Positions 1-8,315 of a stretch of DNA of 24,415 nucleotides are shown here, piece after piece; the stretch's first letter is position 1, and every line of letters begins with the position of its first letter. The notes beneath the pieces are model-generated. The model did no database searches. It was not told the DNA's origin and was given only the letters and a program-made list of their open reading frames with translations. A program made the translations under genes and the position numbers. The DNA is from Eubacterium sp. UBA4343 (GTDB taxonomy: Bacteria; Bacillota; Clostridia; Lachnospirales; Lachnospiraceae): positions 14,917 through 39,331 of the forward strand of contig DGTF01000071.1 of assembly GCA_002394235.1 (NCBI GenBank), read 5' to 3'.

Positions 1-75
1 AGTTTTATCTCGCTATCGCGACGCTCGCCGCACACGAATACTTCGCATTCGGCTGCGGCTCACTGTTCGCGTAAA
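1..75 (+). repeat. 98-bp intergenic repeat, copy 1 (truncated by window edge)
   Basis: This is the right-hand 75 bases of an element found four times in the window. It starts inside the first hairpin arm (AGTTTTATCTCG) and ends at the shared boundary GCGTAAA. Its sequence is identical to the majority of the other copies over this length. It lies 3' of the minus-strand galT, just beyond a hairpin at 84-120. The missing left part must lie outside the window. Confidence 0.9.
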
Positions 76-83
76 TTATAACC

Positions 84-120
84 GTTTCCGCCGCGCACCA
101 AGCACAAACGTGGCGGAAAC
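84..120 (-). terminator. 3'-end hairpin after galT, weak terminator candidate
   Basis: Perfect 9-bp arms GTTTCCGCC and GGCGGAAAC flank a 19-nt loop, 41 nt past the galT stop. On the minus strand no clear run of T follows (GGTTATAATTTACG), so classical intrinsic termination is uncertain. The repeat element begins a few bases further on. It may act as a terminator or as a 3'-end RNA stabiliser. Confidence 0.4.
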
Positions 121-161
121 AGCTTCTCGGATCGTCTTGGAATCGTCTGTTTCCCGGCCTC

Positions 162-1700
162 TTACAGCGCCTGAATAAACCGGTCAAATGCCTCCTGTCC
201 TTCCGTTGTGCGCTTGAATACACCGGCATCTTCCAGAACAAGCATGAACACCTTTCCAATTTCTTCCTTCAGAATATCGTCGATATTTGCCTCATTGATC
301 GTGCTGTGACGCTTCGCGATCTGTTCCGCCCAATCTGCATGCTTTGACAGTTCCTCATCTGCGCGGATATTTCTTCCTTCAAGTATTGCTTTTCTGAGAT
401 CTGCCATCTCCTTCTTCAGCCTTGCGGGAAGCACAGCGAGACCCATAACCTCGATCAGACCGATGTTTTCCTTCTTGATATGATGAAGCTCCGCGTGCGG
501 GTGGAAGACACCGAGCGGGTGCTCCTTCGTGGTGATGTTGTTCCGGAGAACCAGATCCAGCTCGTAATCACTGCCCCGTTTCCTTGCGATCGGCGTGATT
601 GTGTTGTGAGGTACTCCTTCTGTCTCTGCGTAGATAAAGGCTTCTTCATCTGTGTATTCTCTCCACGCGGTCAGGATTCTGTCCGCAAGCGCAATGATGC
701 GTCCGGTGTCCGGACCGGAGAGCCGGATGCAGGACATCGGCCATTTCACAATGCCTGACTTTACATCCTCAAATCCGGCGACGGTAAAGCTTCGTTCTAC
801 CGGCGCCTTGGCCATCGCAAATTCATAATGGCCGCCCTGGAAATGATCATGACTCAGTATGGACCCTCCTACGATCGGCAGATCTGCATTTGAACCGACA
901 AAGTAGTGCGGGAACATCTTCACAAAATCGAAGAGCTTGCAGAAGGTCGCATGCTCGATCTTCATCGGAATGTGCCGGGAGTTAAATACAATACAGTGTT
1001 CATTATAATACACATATGGGGAATACTGGAAGCACCAGTCAGAATTCTGTATGGTAACCGGAATAACTCTGTGATTTTCTCTGGCGGGATGATCCGGTCT
1101 TCCGGCATATCCCTCGTTCTCCCTGCAGAGCTGGCATTTCGGATACCCTGTCTGCTTCGCGTTTTTCGCCGCCGCAATTGCCTTCGGATCTTTTTCCGGT
1201 TTGGAGAGATTGATCGTAATATCCAGATCACCGTACTCCGTTGGCACCTTCCACTTCATATCCTTCGCAATGCGATATCTGCGGATATAATCCGTATTTC
1301 TGGAGAAATCGTAGTACCAGTCTGTCGCCTTGACCGGGGATTCCTCATACAGCTTCCGGAATCTGCGGATCACCTCAGAAGGTCTCGGCGTCAGAACGCC
1401 CATCAGGCGGGTATCAAAAAGATCACGGTAGACGGTGCTGTCCCCTCCGGTAAGTCCCCTCGACACCGCGTCGTCGGTCAGCTCCTTCAGCGTCTCCTCA
1501 AGCTCTGTTCCCGCTGCAATCCGCTCCTCATTCAGAGTAGACGCGTAGGCGATCACCTCTTCCCGGCTGCCCTCATAGCTGTCCCTTTCGAGGTTCATCA
1601 GAATCTGATTCACCGTGTAAATGATATCATCCTCTTCAATCAGGCCGGTGTATAATCCATATCCTGCCAGCCGCGTTATTGCATTGTCAACATCACTCAT
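162..1700 (-). CDS. galT: UDP-glucose--hexose-1-phosphate uridylyltransferase, type 2 (GalT)
   Basis: Cytoplasmic Leloir-pathway enzyme that swaps galactose-1-phosphate and UDP-glucose for glucose-1-phosphate and UDP-galactose. The 512-residue product matches the long Firmicutes type-2 GalT family rather than the ~350-residue E. coli type. The region around SHDHFQGGHY (residues ~283-292) carries the active-site histidines. Just before it are VFNSRHIPMKI and the Cys pair KCQLC (~188-192). The ATG at 1700 is chosen because GGAGG sits 5 nt upstream. The open frame continues to a GTG at 1787, but that stretch shows no ribosome binding site. It lies ~220 nt downstream of the alpha-galactosidase gene and presumably processes the galactose that enzyme releases. 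Galactokinase and epimerase genes are not in the window. The family call is firm. Confidence 0.95.
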   Translation of the reverse strand: MSDVDNAITRLAGYGLYTGLIEEDDIIYTVNQILMNLERDSYEGSREEVIAYASTLNEERIAAGTELEETLKELTDDAVSRGLTGGDSTVYRDLFDTRLMGVLTPRPSEVIRRFRKLYEESPVKATDWYYDFSRNTDYIRRYRIAKDMKWKVPTEYGDLDITINLSKPEKDPKAIAAAKNAKQTGYPKCQLCRENEGYAGRPDHPARENHRVIPVTIQNSDWCFQYSPYVYYNEHCIVFNSRHIPMKIEHATFCKLFDFVKMFPHYFVGSNADLPIVGGSILSHDHFQGGHYEFAMAKAPVERSFTVAGFEDVKSGIVKWPMSCIRLSGPDTGRIIALADRILTAWREYTDEEAFIYAETEGVPHNTITPIARKRGSDYELDLVLRNNITTKEHPLGVFHPHAELHHIKKENIGLIEVMGLAVLPARLKKEMADLRKAILEGRNIRADEELSKHADWAEQIAKRHSTINEANIDDILKEEIGKVFMLVLEDAGVFKRTTEGQEAFDRFIQAL

Positions 1701-1737
1701 AACTTCCTCCGTTCTGCAGGCATTTCCTGCTGTTCCG

Positions 1738-1834
1738 ATCATTCTTCGTATGTATACGCATCTGCTGCCCCGGGCAGACCGAATCACATACTAACCTCGC
1801 CATCATTCTTCACATGTATATGCATCTTCTGCCT
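1738..1834. repeat. Pair of imperfect 33-bp direct repeats upstream of galT
   Basis: Bases 1738-1770 and 1802-1834 match at 28 of 33 positions, with starts 64 bp apart. Both carry ATCATTCTTC, then ATGTATA and GCATC, then CTGCC. They fill most of the ~220-nt gap between the alpha-galactosidase stop and the galT start. They could be duplicated regulatory sites or leftovers of a local duplication. No convincing -35/-10 pair was found in this gap. Confidence 0.6.
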
Positions 1835-1919
1835 GAAACATTGATTCTCGTCTTCCTTCCGGTCACATATATCGACTTTATTCTTAATTGCCACAGATTG
1901 TATTAATTTCCGTTTCCGA

Positions 1920-4337
1920 TTATCTGGACGTTTTTTCCTCTTCCATGAAATACATTCTGGAGTTAAAGTCGGCAAAATATCTTGTATTCTCGTTGTATCC
2001 GGTTCCGCAGTAGGCGCCCTGAAGCTTCACACCGGCCTTCATCAGCACGGCGCCGTTCGTCTCGATCTCCTCCTGCTCGCCGGGCATGGTGACAAATCGG
2101 GCGATCATGTTCTGAAGAACCGATCCCTGACGAACGTGCACAGGTGCCGCAGTATTGATCAGATCTCCGAAGTCCCGGATATCATGGCGTTTCGCGATAT
2201 TGTAGAAATGGTACCGGCTTTGTTCGTTCAGTCCCCTCGCGCGATACATTTCAAACGGGTGATTTGCCTCCGTCAACTTCTGAAACATCATGCCGACGCC
2301 CCGTTTCCGGTCTGCAGAGACGACCGTCCACTCAACGATATTGTCAAACCGTCCGCGGTAAAAATCGCCGAACTGAAAGACTTCGCGCCATTCCTTATAA
2401 AGCGCGATCTGTTTCCGGATTTCATCCAGCTCCTTCTTCCCCAGGTCATTCAGGTTGAGCTCATATCCTAGTGTGCCGAAGGCCGCGACATTGAACCGGG
2501 TGTCGAGCGGAGTCTCACGCAGTGTCTGATGGTTCGGGCTTGCGGAAACATGTGCAGTCATCACGGAAGCCGGATATCCATAGCTGTAGCCCTGCTGAAT
2601 CCTCGTCCGCATGACTGGATCCGTGTCGTCGCTCGCCCAGATCTGCGGGAAGTAACAGAGTGCGCCGAGATCAAACCGGCATCCTCCCGCGGCGCAGCCC
2701 TCGAAGAGAATTTCCGGGAATTTCTCCGTGAGAGCCTTTGCCAGACGGTAAAATCCGCAGATATACCGGTGAGCGGTCTCTCCCTGACGCTCCGGCGGAA
2801 GAGCGGGCGAATAGACGTCAGACATGATGCGGTTCATGTCCCACTTCACATAGGATATCTTTCCGGAAGAGAATACCTCGCTCATCTTTGCAATCAGATA
2901 ATCGACCACCTCAGGATTCGCCAGATCAAGAATCATCTGATTTCTCCCCTCCGAATGCGGCTTTCCCGGTATCTGCATCGCCCAGTCCGGATGTGCCTCG
3001 TAGAGCCGGCTCCTGCGGCTGATCATCTCCGGCTCCACCCAGATTCCGAACCGAAGCCCGAGCTCCTCCATTTTTTCCGATATCTGCTTCAGGCCTCCCG
3101 GAAGCTTGGATCTGTTCACGTCCCAGTCTCCAAGAGAGCAGTCATCTCCGTTCCTTTCTCCAAACCAGCCGTCATCCATGACAAAAAGCTCGATTCCGAC
3201 GTCCCTGCCAGCCTTTGCCAGACGAAGCAGACGGTTCTCATTGATCTTGAAGTAGGAAGCCTCCCAGCTGTTCAGCAGAACCGGTCTCGCCCTATGCTTC
3301 CAAACTCCGCGGCTGATATGTTCGCGGACAAAATGATGCATGGAAAGACTCATGCCTGTGTATCCCTCGTCCGAACAGGTCATCACCGCCTCAGGCGCCT
3401 CGAACTCATCTCCCGGCGAGAGGATGAATGAAAAATTCTGCGGATTGATTCCGGATACAAACCGGGTCTTTCCAAAGGAGTTTACTTCCGCCGCTTCATA
3501 ATGATTGCCGCTGTATATCAAATTCAGCCCGTAGCACAGTCCCGAGGATTCCGTCGTGTCCTCTCTGTGGAGCATCACGAACGGATTTCTGCGGTTTGAA
3601 GAAGAGCCGGCATTGGAAGAATTTACAATTTTTCCGGAGACAACCGGAACGTCCGACCGGTACATCTCCCTCGCCCAGGCGCCGTGGAAGGTGCTCATGA
3701 TATATCCGCTGTCTTCAAAATCAAGCTGCATGCTCATCAGACGATTCAGGACCACTGCCTCATCGCTGTCGTTAACGAGCCGGCTCGACCTCGTAATGAC
3801 ATCGCAGTCTTCAAATACATAGTAGTGAAGCTCAAGACGCAGATCGTATGATGCATCCTTCAGCGTCAGAATCAAATGGGAATAGCGCTCCCCGAAGAAA
3901 TTCTCCGTACACTTCTGCTCCAGTCCCTCCCCGCTTCCGAACAATGAGCCCGGAAGCGTGTGAAATTCCGGCTTTTCATCGGTAATTCTCGCCTCCTCGA
4001 ACAAAAAGTCCGAGGTCACACTTCCGTCGGCATGGGTTATTTCAAGAAAGGGTTCCCGGATATCTCCCTTTCCGAGAGAAGACATCTCCAGACGCAGATC
4101 CTCCAGCGTGAGTTCCATATGCTTCTGATCATAGGAGATCATATTGCCTGCCGGAAATGCCCTTTTCTCTTCCAGACATTTCGCATCCTGCATCAGCTCC
4201 TCATCTGTCTTCTCTGAAAAATCCCCCAGTGAGGGGCCGTAATACAGATGCTCCAGGTGTCCGCTGGGCAGGGCCTGAAAAACATAAGTTGTCTTTGGTG
4301 TTCCGAGCATGAATACGTTCTTTATCTTTCTGATCAT
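1920..4337 (-). CDS. aga: Alpha-galactosidase, GH36
   Basis: Hydrolyses terminal alpha-1,6-galactosyl residues from melibiose, raffinose-type oligosaccharides or galactomannan fragments. The product is 805 residues, somewhat longer than the common ~730. The order is an N-terminal beta-sandwich (~1-330), a TIM barrel (~345-680) and a C-terminal beta domain. GH36 hallmarks are LNSWEASYF (~355), MDDGWFGER (~387), GIWVEPEM (~431), the nucleophile Asp in YVKWDMNR (~500), CAAGGCRFD (~548) and the acid/base region SDDTD (~570). No signal peptide is seen, so it acts on imported sugar inside the cell. Of two near ATGs (4343 and 4337), the second has AGAGG at an 8-nt spacing while the first would have only 2 nt, so 4337 is preferred. 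It has its own promoter (4403-4431) and follows the sugar symporter gene. Confidence 0.95.
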   Translation of the reverse strand: MIRKIKNVFMLGTPKTTYVFQALPSGHLEHLYYGPSLGDFSEKTDEELMQDAKCLEEKRAFPAGNMISYDQKHMELTLEDLRLEMSSLGKGDIREPFLEITHADGSVTSDFLFEEARITDEKPEFHTLPGSLFGSGEGLEQKCTENFFGERYSHLILTLKDASYDLRLELHYYVFEDCDVITRSSRLVNDSDEAVVLNRLMSMQLDFEDSGYIMSTFHGAWAREMYRSDVPVVSGKIVNSSNAGSSSNRRNPFVMLHREDTTESSGLCYGLNLIYSGNHYEAAEVNSFGKTRFVSGINPQNFSFILSPGDEFEAPEAVMTCSDEGYTGMSLSMHHFVREHISRGVWKHRARPVLLNSWEASYFKINENRLLRLAKAGRDVGIELFVMDDGWFGERNGDDCSLGDWDVNRSKLPGGLKQISEKMEELGLRFGIWVEPEMISRRSRLYEAHPDWAMQIPGKPHSEGRNQMILDLANPEVVDYLIAKMSEVFSSGKISYVKWDMNRIMSDVYSPALPPERQGETAHRYICGFYRLAKALTEKFPEILFEGCAAGGCRFDLGALCYFPQIWASDDTDPVMRTRIQQGYSYGYPASVMTAHVSASPNHQTLRETPLDTRFNVAAFGTLGYELNLNDLGKKELDEIRKQIALYKEWREVFQFGDFYRGRFDNIVEWTVVSADRKRGVGMMFQKLTEANHPFEMYRARGLNEQSRYHFYNIAKRHDIRDFGDLINTAAPVHVRQGSVLQNMIARFVTMPGEQEEIETNGAVLMKAGVKLQGAYCGTGYNENTRYFADFNSRMYFMEEEKTSR

Positions 4338-4402
4338 CAGCATTTCCTCTCATAAATATACAGACAGGTGCAGGGTCTTTTTTCTATATATTATATTATA
4401 TT

Positions 4403-4431
4403 ATTATCTATGATCACTGCACATCCTTCAA
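4403..4431 (-). promoter_or_regulatory. Promoter for the alpha-galactosidase gene
   Basis: On the minus strand TTGAAG is followed, after a 17-nt spacer, by GATAAT, a near-consensus sigma-A pair. It sits ~65 nt upstream of the start codon. The downstream DNA is an AT-rich run of TATAAT-like repeats (4387-4406), so other start points are possible. A terminator for the preceding gene lies just upstream, which makes a separate promoter likely. Confidence 0.6.
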
Positions 4432-4455
4432 TGTAATTATGTTGCAAAACGATGT

Positions 4456-4500
4456 AAAAAAAGACCACCGCGGCACATTCTTATTCGTGCAGGCGGCAGC
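4456..4500 (-). terminator. Intrinsic terminator after the GPH symporter gene
   Basis: On the minus strand a GC-rich stem (GCCGCC..GCAC against GTGC..CGGTGG) has a 10-nt loop and is followed by GTC and seven T residues. It begins ~33 nt after the symporter stop codon and separates it from the alpha-galactosidase promoter. Confidence 0.7.
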
Positions 4501-4532
4501 CCTTTTCTTCCGATTTTCTGAACAAAACACAG

Positions 4533-5909
4533 CTATCTTAAATTTTCCTGCTTCTGTTTGCGGAGCGTGCTCATCACCTCCGCCATTTTTTTGTCACTCA
4601 GCCTGTAGAAGCCGCGGAATAACAGAAAAGCAACGACAAGAAGAAGCGCCGAAGGAACCGTCATCCACAGCCGGAGCCCGCCGAGGGTCGCTGCGCTCTG
4701 CGCGGCTGCCTCCGTGTCAAGTCCGATCCACTCAATGGCAAGTCCTGAAATAAATGCCGCGATGCCCGATGCCAGCTTTACCGTAAAGGTCTGCATGGAG
4801 AAAATCACGGATTCCTCCCGTTTTCCGTTTTTCGCCTCACCGTAATCTACCGCGTCAGACAGGAAGATGGTCAGCATCACATTCAGCACACCGTAAGACG
4901 CGTAGACCAGAATACCGGGAACAAGCAGAACGATCCACGAACCTCTGTATATTCCGCTGAACGCAAAGGCAAGCAGTATCAGAAATCCGGCGATCTGAAG
5001 CACAATCGTGACGGAAAATAGTTTCAGCTTTTCCATCTTCCTGCGGAAAACCGGAACAAGCATCATGAAAACCACCTGTGCGAGGAAGCATCCGGCTGTG
5101 AATATGCTGTATACATCGGTATTCCCGAGGTCAAACTGGAAGAAATACAGGATCAGATTGCCCACAATATCCAGCGCAAGATAAACCAGAATGACCGCTG
5201 CCACGACACAGAGTGCCTGATCGTTGCGGAAGAGCGATCCAAACATTTCGCCGATCGAAGCGGATTTCATCTCCTCCGGTTTTTTCTCAGGAACATTTTT
5301 CACAAAGACGATTTCCGATACCAGAAATACCGCCGCGATGATGAGCGCCCAGTAGCGGAAGCCGATCCGGTATCCCGCAAGCGCCGTTGTCCCGGACAGC
5401 ACCGGCACGACGATCATCGTGAGAACGGTGGGAATCGCGTCACCGATTCCAGAGCTTGACCGCGCAAGTGAAGAAAGCTGCTCCCTGTCCTTACCCGGCT
5501 CCGTGATCGCCGGGATCATGGACCAGAAGGGAATATCCATCAGCGTGTATGTAACGCCCCAGGCGAGATAGATCAGCGTCAGCCAGATCTTCATGGAACC
5601 CGGCTTCATGCTGTCCGGCACTGCAAACAGTGCATAGACGGTCAGCGCATTCAGTACCGTTCCGGACAGAATCCATGGGCGGAAACGGCCCCATCTCGTT
5701 CTCGTCTTCGCAACCACGATTCCCATGATCGGATCGTTCAGCGCGTCAAAGATCCTGGCGCCCATCAGAACCGCTCCGATAAACGCGCTGCTGATCCCAA
5801 GCACTACATTATAATAATAAAGCAGATAGCTGTTTACCAGCATATACACGATATCCTTGCCAAAAGCGCCAAAGCAGAACGCCGCCTTATTCCGTATCGT
5901 CAGTTTCAT
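4533..5909 (-). CDS. GPH-family sugar:cation symporter (MelB-like)
   Basis: Inner-membrane carrier of the glycoside-pentoside-hexuronide family within the major facilitator superfamily. It couples galactoside uptake to Na+ or H+. With the start at 5909 the protein has 458 residues and about 12 hydrophobic segments. The acidic residues known from MelB are all kept: RIFDALNDPIMG places Asp at 55 and 59, and MDIPFWS carries the third Asp at ~125. The cytoplasmic motif RTRWGRFRPW is also present. The open frame extends to an ATG at 5924, but GGGGAGG lies 6 nt before the ATG at 5909, which decides the start. The start is 22 nt after the stop of the upstream gene, so the two are probably co-transcribed. 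Melibiose is a reasonable substrate given the alpha-galactosidase next door, but specificity is inferred. Confidence 0.9.
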   Translation of the reverse strand: MKLTIRNKAAFCFGAFGKDIVYMLVNSYLLYYYNVVLGISSAFIGAVLMGARIFDALNDPIMGIVVAKTRTRWGRFRPWILSGTVLNALTVYALFAVPDSMKPGSMKIWLTLIYLAWGVTYTLMDIPFWSMIPAITEPGKDREQLSSLARSSSGIGDAIPTVLTMIVVPVLSGTTALAGYRIGFRYWALIIAAVFLVSEIVFVKNVPEKKPEEMKSASIGEMFGSLFRNDQALCVVAAVILVYLALDIVGNLILYFFQFDLGNTDVYSIFTAGCFLAQVVFMMLVPVFRRKMEKLKLFSVTIVLQIAGFLILLAFAFSGIYRGSWIVLLVPGILVYASYGVLNVMLTIFLSDAVDYGEAKNGKREESVIFSMQTFTVKLASGIAAFISGLAIEWIGLDTEAAAQSAATLGGLRLWMTVPSALLLVVAFLLFRGFYRLSDKKMAEVMSTLRKQKQENLR

Positions 5910-5931
5910 TTCAAACCTCCCCATTCATTTT

Positions 5932-7410
5932 TCAAATTCCACGCTTCAGATTCGCAGCCGTTCGGACTGCCCGGTACGCGCCGTCATAGATTCCCGCCTT
6001 CTTATTTCCAATGATATTGGTACACATGTCCTTCAGAAGCACATCATCCTCCAGGAAAAGATCTGTCATCTGAAGAATATGCGGAAGATCCCGGCACTCA
6101 AGTGTTCCGTCTCCGATCTCTGCCGAATGGATGGCACCCCATTTCTCATGTCCCCCGATTCTGCGGATGAACAGCTTCGGCACCGGATAGAAGGACAGTT
6201 CGCTGGGCTTTGTGACCAGAACATCACAGCTTCTCATCAGAAGGTTGGTACAGTACACCGCCTCAAAAATATTCTCATGCCAGAAAGCGTGTACACCCCC
6301 GACCGCATCATCCGAAAGAGCTGTCGACGCAAATTCCTCTGTTTCCTTCCAGTTGTTGAAATGTTCCTCCGAGACCTGCGCGAGCCCGCTCACTTCGCCA
6401 CACAGCTCCTCCCATACATTTCGGTAGTCTCCGACATTGATGAAAAGCGCCGCCTTCTTCTTTCGGATCACCGGAAGCAGGTGCCGGATAATTCCGGCAA
6501 AAATCTCCTTCTGGGCGCCCGCTCCTCCGATTGTCAAAAGGAATCTCATCGGCCTGCCATCGTCCTTTCTGCGGATTCTTGCGGCGCAGTCCTCTTCAAT
6601 ATTCCGTACAAGCTCATCATCCACATAATGTCCGGTGTAGATCAGTGATTCCGGCGGCATGGGATGAAGCACCCGATTTCCGTCCATACCATTCAGAATC
6701 CGGTATCCCTGATATGCCTGATGCGTCTGTACCGTGTGAATGCTGCCCTCCGCCAGATGAAGCGCCATGGGCCAGTTGTCCGGTATGGCGTTTACCACAT
6801 ATTTCATACCTGCGTGAACCGCTGCCTGTGCCGGCCACACATGCGTTCCAATCACCGGGATATCCTTCGGAACATTCCGGAACACTGCCGCCATAATCTC
6901 AGCGTTTTTCTGATCGGAGGCATTGTAGGAAAGCTTCCGGAAGCCCTCATAGTTCAGCGGCTCCCAGATGACCTTATTGAACAGCCTGCTCTTCTGGGAC
7001 AGCCTGGAACCCATGGAATACAGGTCATTCTGCGCACGAATCACCTTTGTGCAGGCGGTCTGCGGATAGGAATTCAGATCCATCCAGTATGGCTTGTATC
7101 CCATCGCATGCGCGCAGGAAGCCATCGCCATAGAAATCCTGTAGTGTCCGAATCCCATCCGTATATTTCCGACGATGATTCCCTTTTCAAGGTCAAACTC
7201 CTCTTCTCCTTCGCCGTCATCCTCCGGCAGGCAGATGTCACTCACACCGAGTGACTCACCGATGTAACGATTTTTCCGGATAATGGTACGATAAGACGCA
7301 TCTGTGTCATCTCCATACTTTCTGGCGTACCTCCTCCCGGAAGCTTCCGCTTTCCGATAGTCTCGCTCACGTATCCGGTTTCCAAATATTTCTCTTGATT
7401 TGTCTTCCAT
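5932..7410 (-). CDS. GT-B-fold glycosyltransferase-like protein, function unknown
   Basis: Not a family I can name with confidence. The 492-residue soluble protein looks like a two-domain GT-B fold related to MurG and MGDG synthase (GT28-like). Domain 1 opens after a charged N-terminus and an acidic linker (EDDGEGEEEF, ~63-72) with GNIRMGFGHYRIS (81-93), resembling the GxGH loop of those enzymes. Domain 2 has LLTIGGAGAQKE (291-302), CDVLVTKPSELSF (395-407) and GGHEKWGA (419-426), at the places where GT28 enzymes bind the nucleotide-sugar. No membrane segment is seen. The start at 7410 has GGAGGAGG 5 nt upstream. The gene lies 15 nt after the TetR gene and 22 nt before the symporter, so it belongs to that transcript. 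Donor and acceptor cannot be read from sequence. It may be a UDP-sugar enzyme or a catalytically lost relative. Confidence 0.7.
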   Translation of the reverse strand: MEDKSREIFGNRIRERDYRKAEASGRRYARKYGDDTDASYRTIIRKNRYIGESLGVSDICLPEDDGEGEEEFDLEKGIIVGNIRMGFGHYRISMAMASCAHAMGYKPYWMDLNSYPQTACTKVIRAQNDLYSMGSRLSQKSRLFNKVIWEPLNYEGFRKLSYNASDQKNAEIMAAVFRNVPKDIPVIGTHVWPAQAAVHAGMKYVVNAIPDNWPMALHLAEGSIHTVQTHQAYQGYRILNGMDGNRVLHPMPPESLIYTGHYVDDELVRNIEEDCAARIRRKDDGRPMRFLLTIGGAGAQKEIFAGIIRHLLPVIRKKKAALFINVGDYRNVWEELCGEVSGLAQVSEEHFNNWKETEEFASTALSDDAVGGVHAFWHENIFEAVYCTNLLMRSCDVLVTKPSELSFYPVPKLFIRRIGGHEKWGAIHSAEIGDGTLECRDLPHILQMTDLFLEDDVLLKDMCTNIIGNKKAGIYDGAYRAVRTAANLKRGI

Positions 7411-7425
7411 GACTGCCTCCTCCGA

Positions 7426-8145
7426 TTACGGATCGCGGATCACAATTCCCTTTACCAGGATGTCCACAACCTCCTGCAGCGCCGCGTGATAGGTTAACCC
7501 GTTCTCAATCAGAATATCTCTTTCGAAAAACTGCTCCAGTGTTGCCTCCATCATTGTCTGAAAAACCGGTATGGAAAATCTCCGGATTCTTCCCTGCCGC
7601 ATGCCCTCTTTCAAGAGCTCCACGGTCGATTCCCATCCGCTTTCCAGCCGCTCCTTCAGATGTCGGTAAACAGACGGATACTTGTCACGCAAATCATAAA
7701 GCTGACGAAAATCCACATTCTGATAACGATCCGGCATGACACCGAGAATCTTCCTCACCCTGTCGACAATGTCCATCTCCCGGTCTTCATACACCTTCTG
7801 CTCATCTTCCTTGATCGAATCAAAGATGTAATCCACCATCTCATAAAGCAGATGCTTTTTGTCCGGAAAATAGACGTAAAGGGTTTTCTTGCTGCGGTGT
7901 AGCTCCTTCGCGAGATCATCCATCGTAAACTTCATTCCCTTCCGGTTAAAAAGCCGCAGCGTCGCCTCCAGGATGTCTTCCCGGATATTCTGACCGGCAC
8001 AGCGTTCTTCTGACCAGGCATCATCCGAAGCTGCAGCATCTGTACTCATCGGTTTCGTCTGCTCTGTCTGTTCTGTCCGCTCTGTCTGTTCCGTCAGCTC
8101 TGTCCGCTCTGTCCGCTCTGTCTGTTCCGTCTGAAAATCGATCAC
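7426..8145 (-). CDS. TetR/AcrR-family transcriptional regulator with repetitive N-terminus
   Basis: DNA-binding repressor-type regulator. The N-terminal helix-turn-helix is clear: ILEATLRLF, then FTMDDLAKELHRSKKTLYVYF and DKKHLLYEMVDYI. A divergent all-helical ligand domain follows. Before the HTH is an unusual ~50-residue leader with nine [Q/R/L]-T-[E/K] triplets (DNA repeat at 8053-8133), probably disordered. Two starts compete. The ATG at 8160 has no ribosome binding site. The in-frame GTG at 8145 has GGAGG 8 nt upstream, made by the bases around that ATG, so 8145 is preferred (239 residues). It is the first gene of a run with the GT-B protein and the symporter. Two palindromes upstream (8178-8205, 8243-8268) suggest autoregulation. 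The inducer is unknown. Confidence 0.88.
   Translation of the reverse strand: MIDFQTEQTERTERTELTEQTERTEQTEQTKPMSTDAAASDDAWSEERCAGQNIREDILEATLRLFNRKGMKFTMDDLAKELHRSKKTLYVYFPDKKHLLYEMVDYIFDSIKEDEQKVYEDREMDIVDRVRKILGVMPDRYQNVDFRQLYDLRDKYPSVYRHLKERLESGWESTVELLKEGMRQGRIRRFSIPVFQTMMEATLEQFFERDILIENGLTYHAALQEVVDILVKGIVIRDP
8053..8133. repeat. 9-bp coding minisatellite (nine units) in the TetR gene
   Basis: Nine head-to-tail 9-bp units of the type CTCTGTCTG, CTCTGTCCG or TTCCGTCTG encode Q/R/L-T-E/K triplets in the regulator's leader. A change in unit number keeps the reading frame, so it would alter protein length without breaking the gene. Confidence 0.85.
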
Positions 8146-8177
8146 GTCCGGGACCTCCATATCTTCGACAAGATGTC

Positions 8178-8268
8178 GGAAACTAAATTATCTGTTTCAG
8201 TTTCCATGGGCTTATTTTACCACTTTACCCGCAAAAAAATAAGAAACTATTTATACAAAAATAGTTTC
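8178..8268. promoter_or_regulatory. Two GAAACT/AGTTTC palindromes, probable TetR operators
   Basis: The first palindrome (8178-8205) has arms GGAAACT and AGTTTCC, 14 nt apart. The second (8243-8268) has perfect 10-bp arms GAAACTATTT and AAATAGTTTC, 6 nt apart. The shared half-site GAAACT implies one binding protein. They flank an AT-rich stretch with -10-like hexamers (minus-strand TAAAAT at ~8214-8219) directly upstream of the TetR gene, as expected for autoregulation. The binding partner is inferred. Confidence 0.6.
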
Positions 8269-8315
8269 CTATATTTGTGCGAGTTGTATGCTCCCACACA
8301 TGCATTATTTTGTTT

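Noticed and set aside
1..75. The repeat read as a peptide (frame containing NSEPQPNAKYS)
   Set aside because: One frame of the repeat is free of stops, but starts and flanks differ between copies and two RNA hairpins explain the sequence better than coding.
1784..1975. 63-codon open frame between the alpha-galactosidase and galT genes
   Set aside because: It overlaps the alpha-galactosidase 3' end, its composition is Lys/Arg-rich and random-looking, and it covers the 33-bp duplication.
5932..7410. MurG or MGDG synthase itself
   Set aside because: Only the fold-level pattern matches. Key nucleotide-binding motifs differ, and there is no wall-synthesis gene context.
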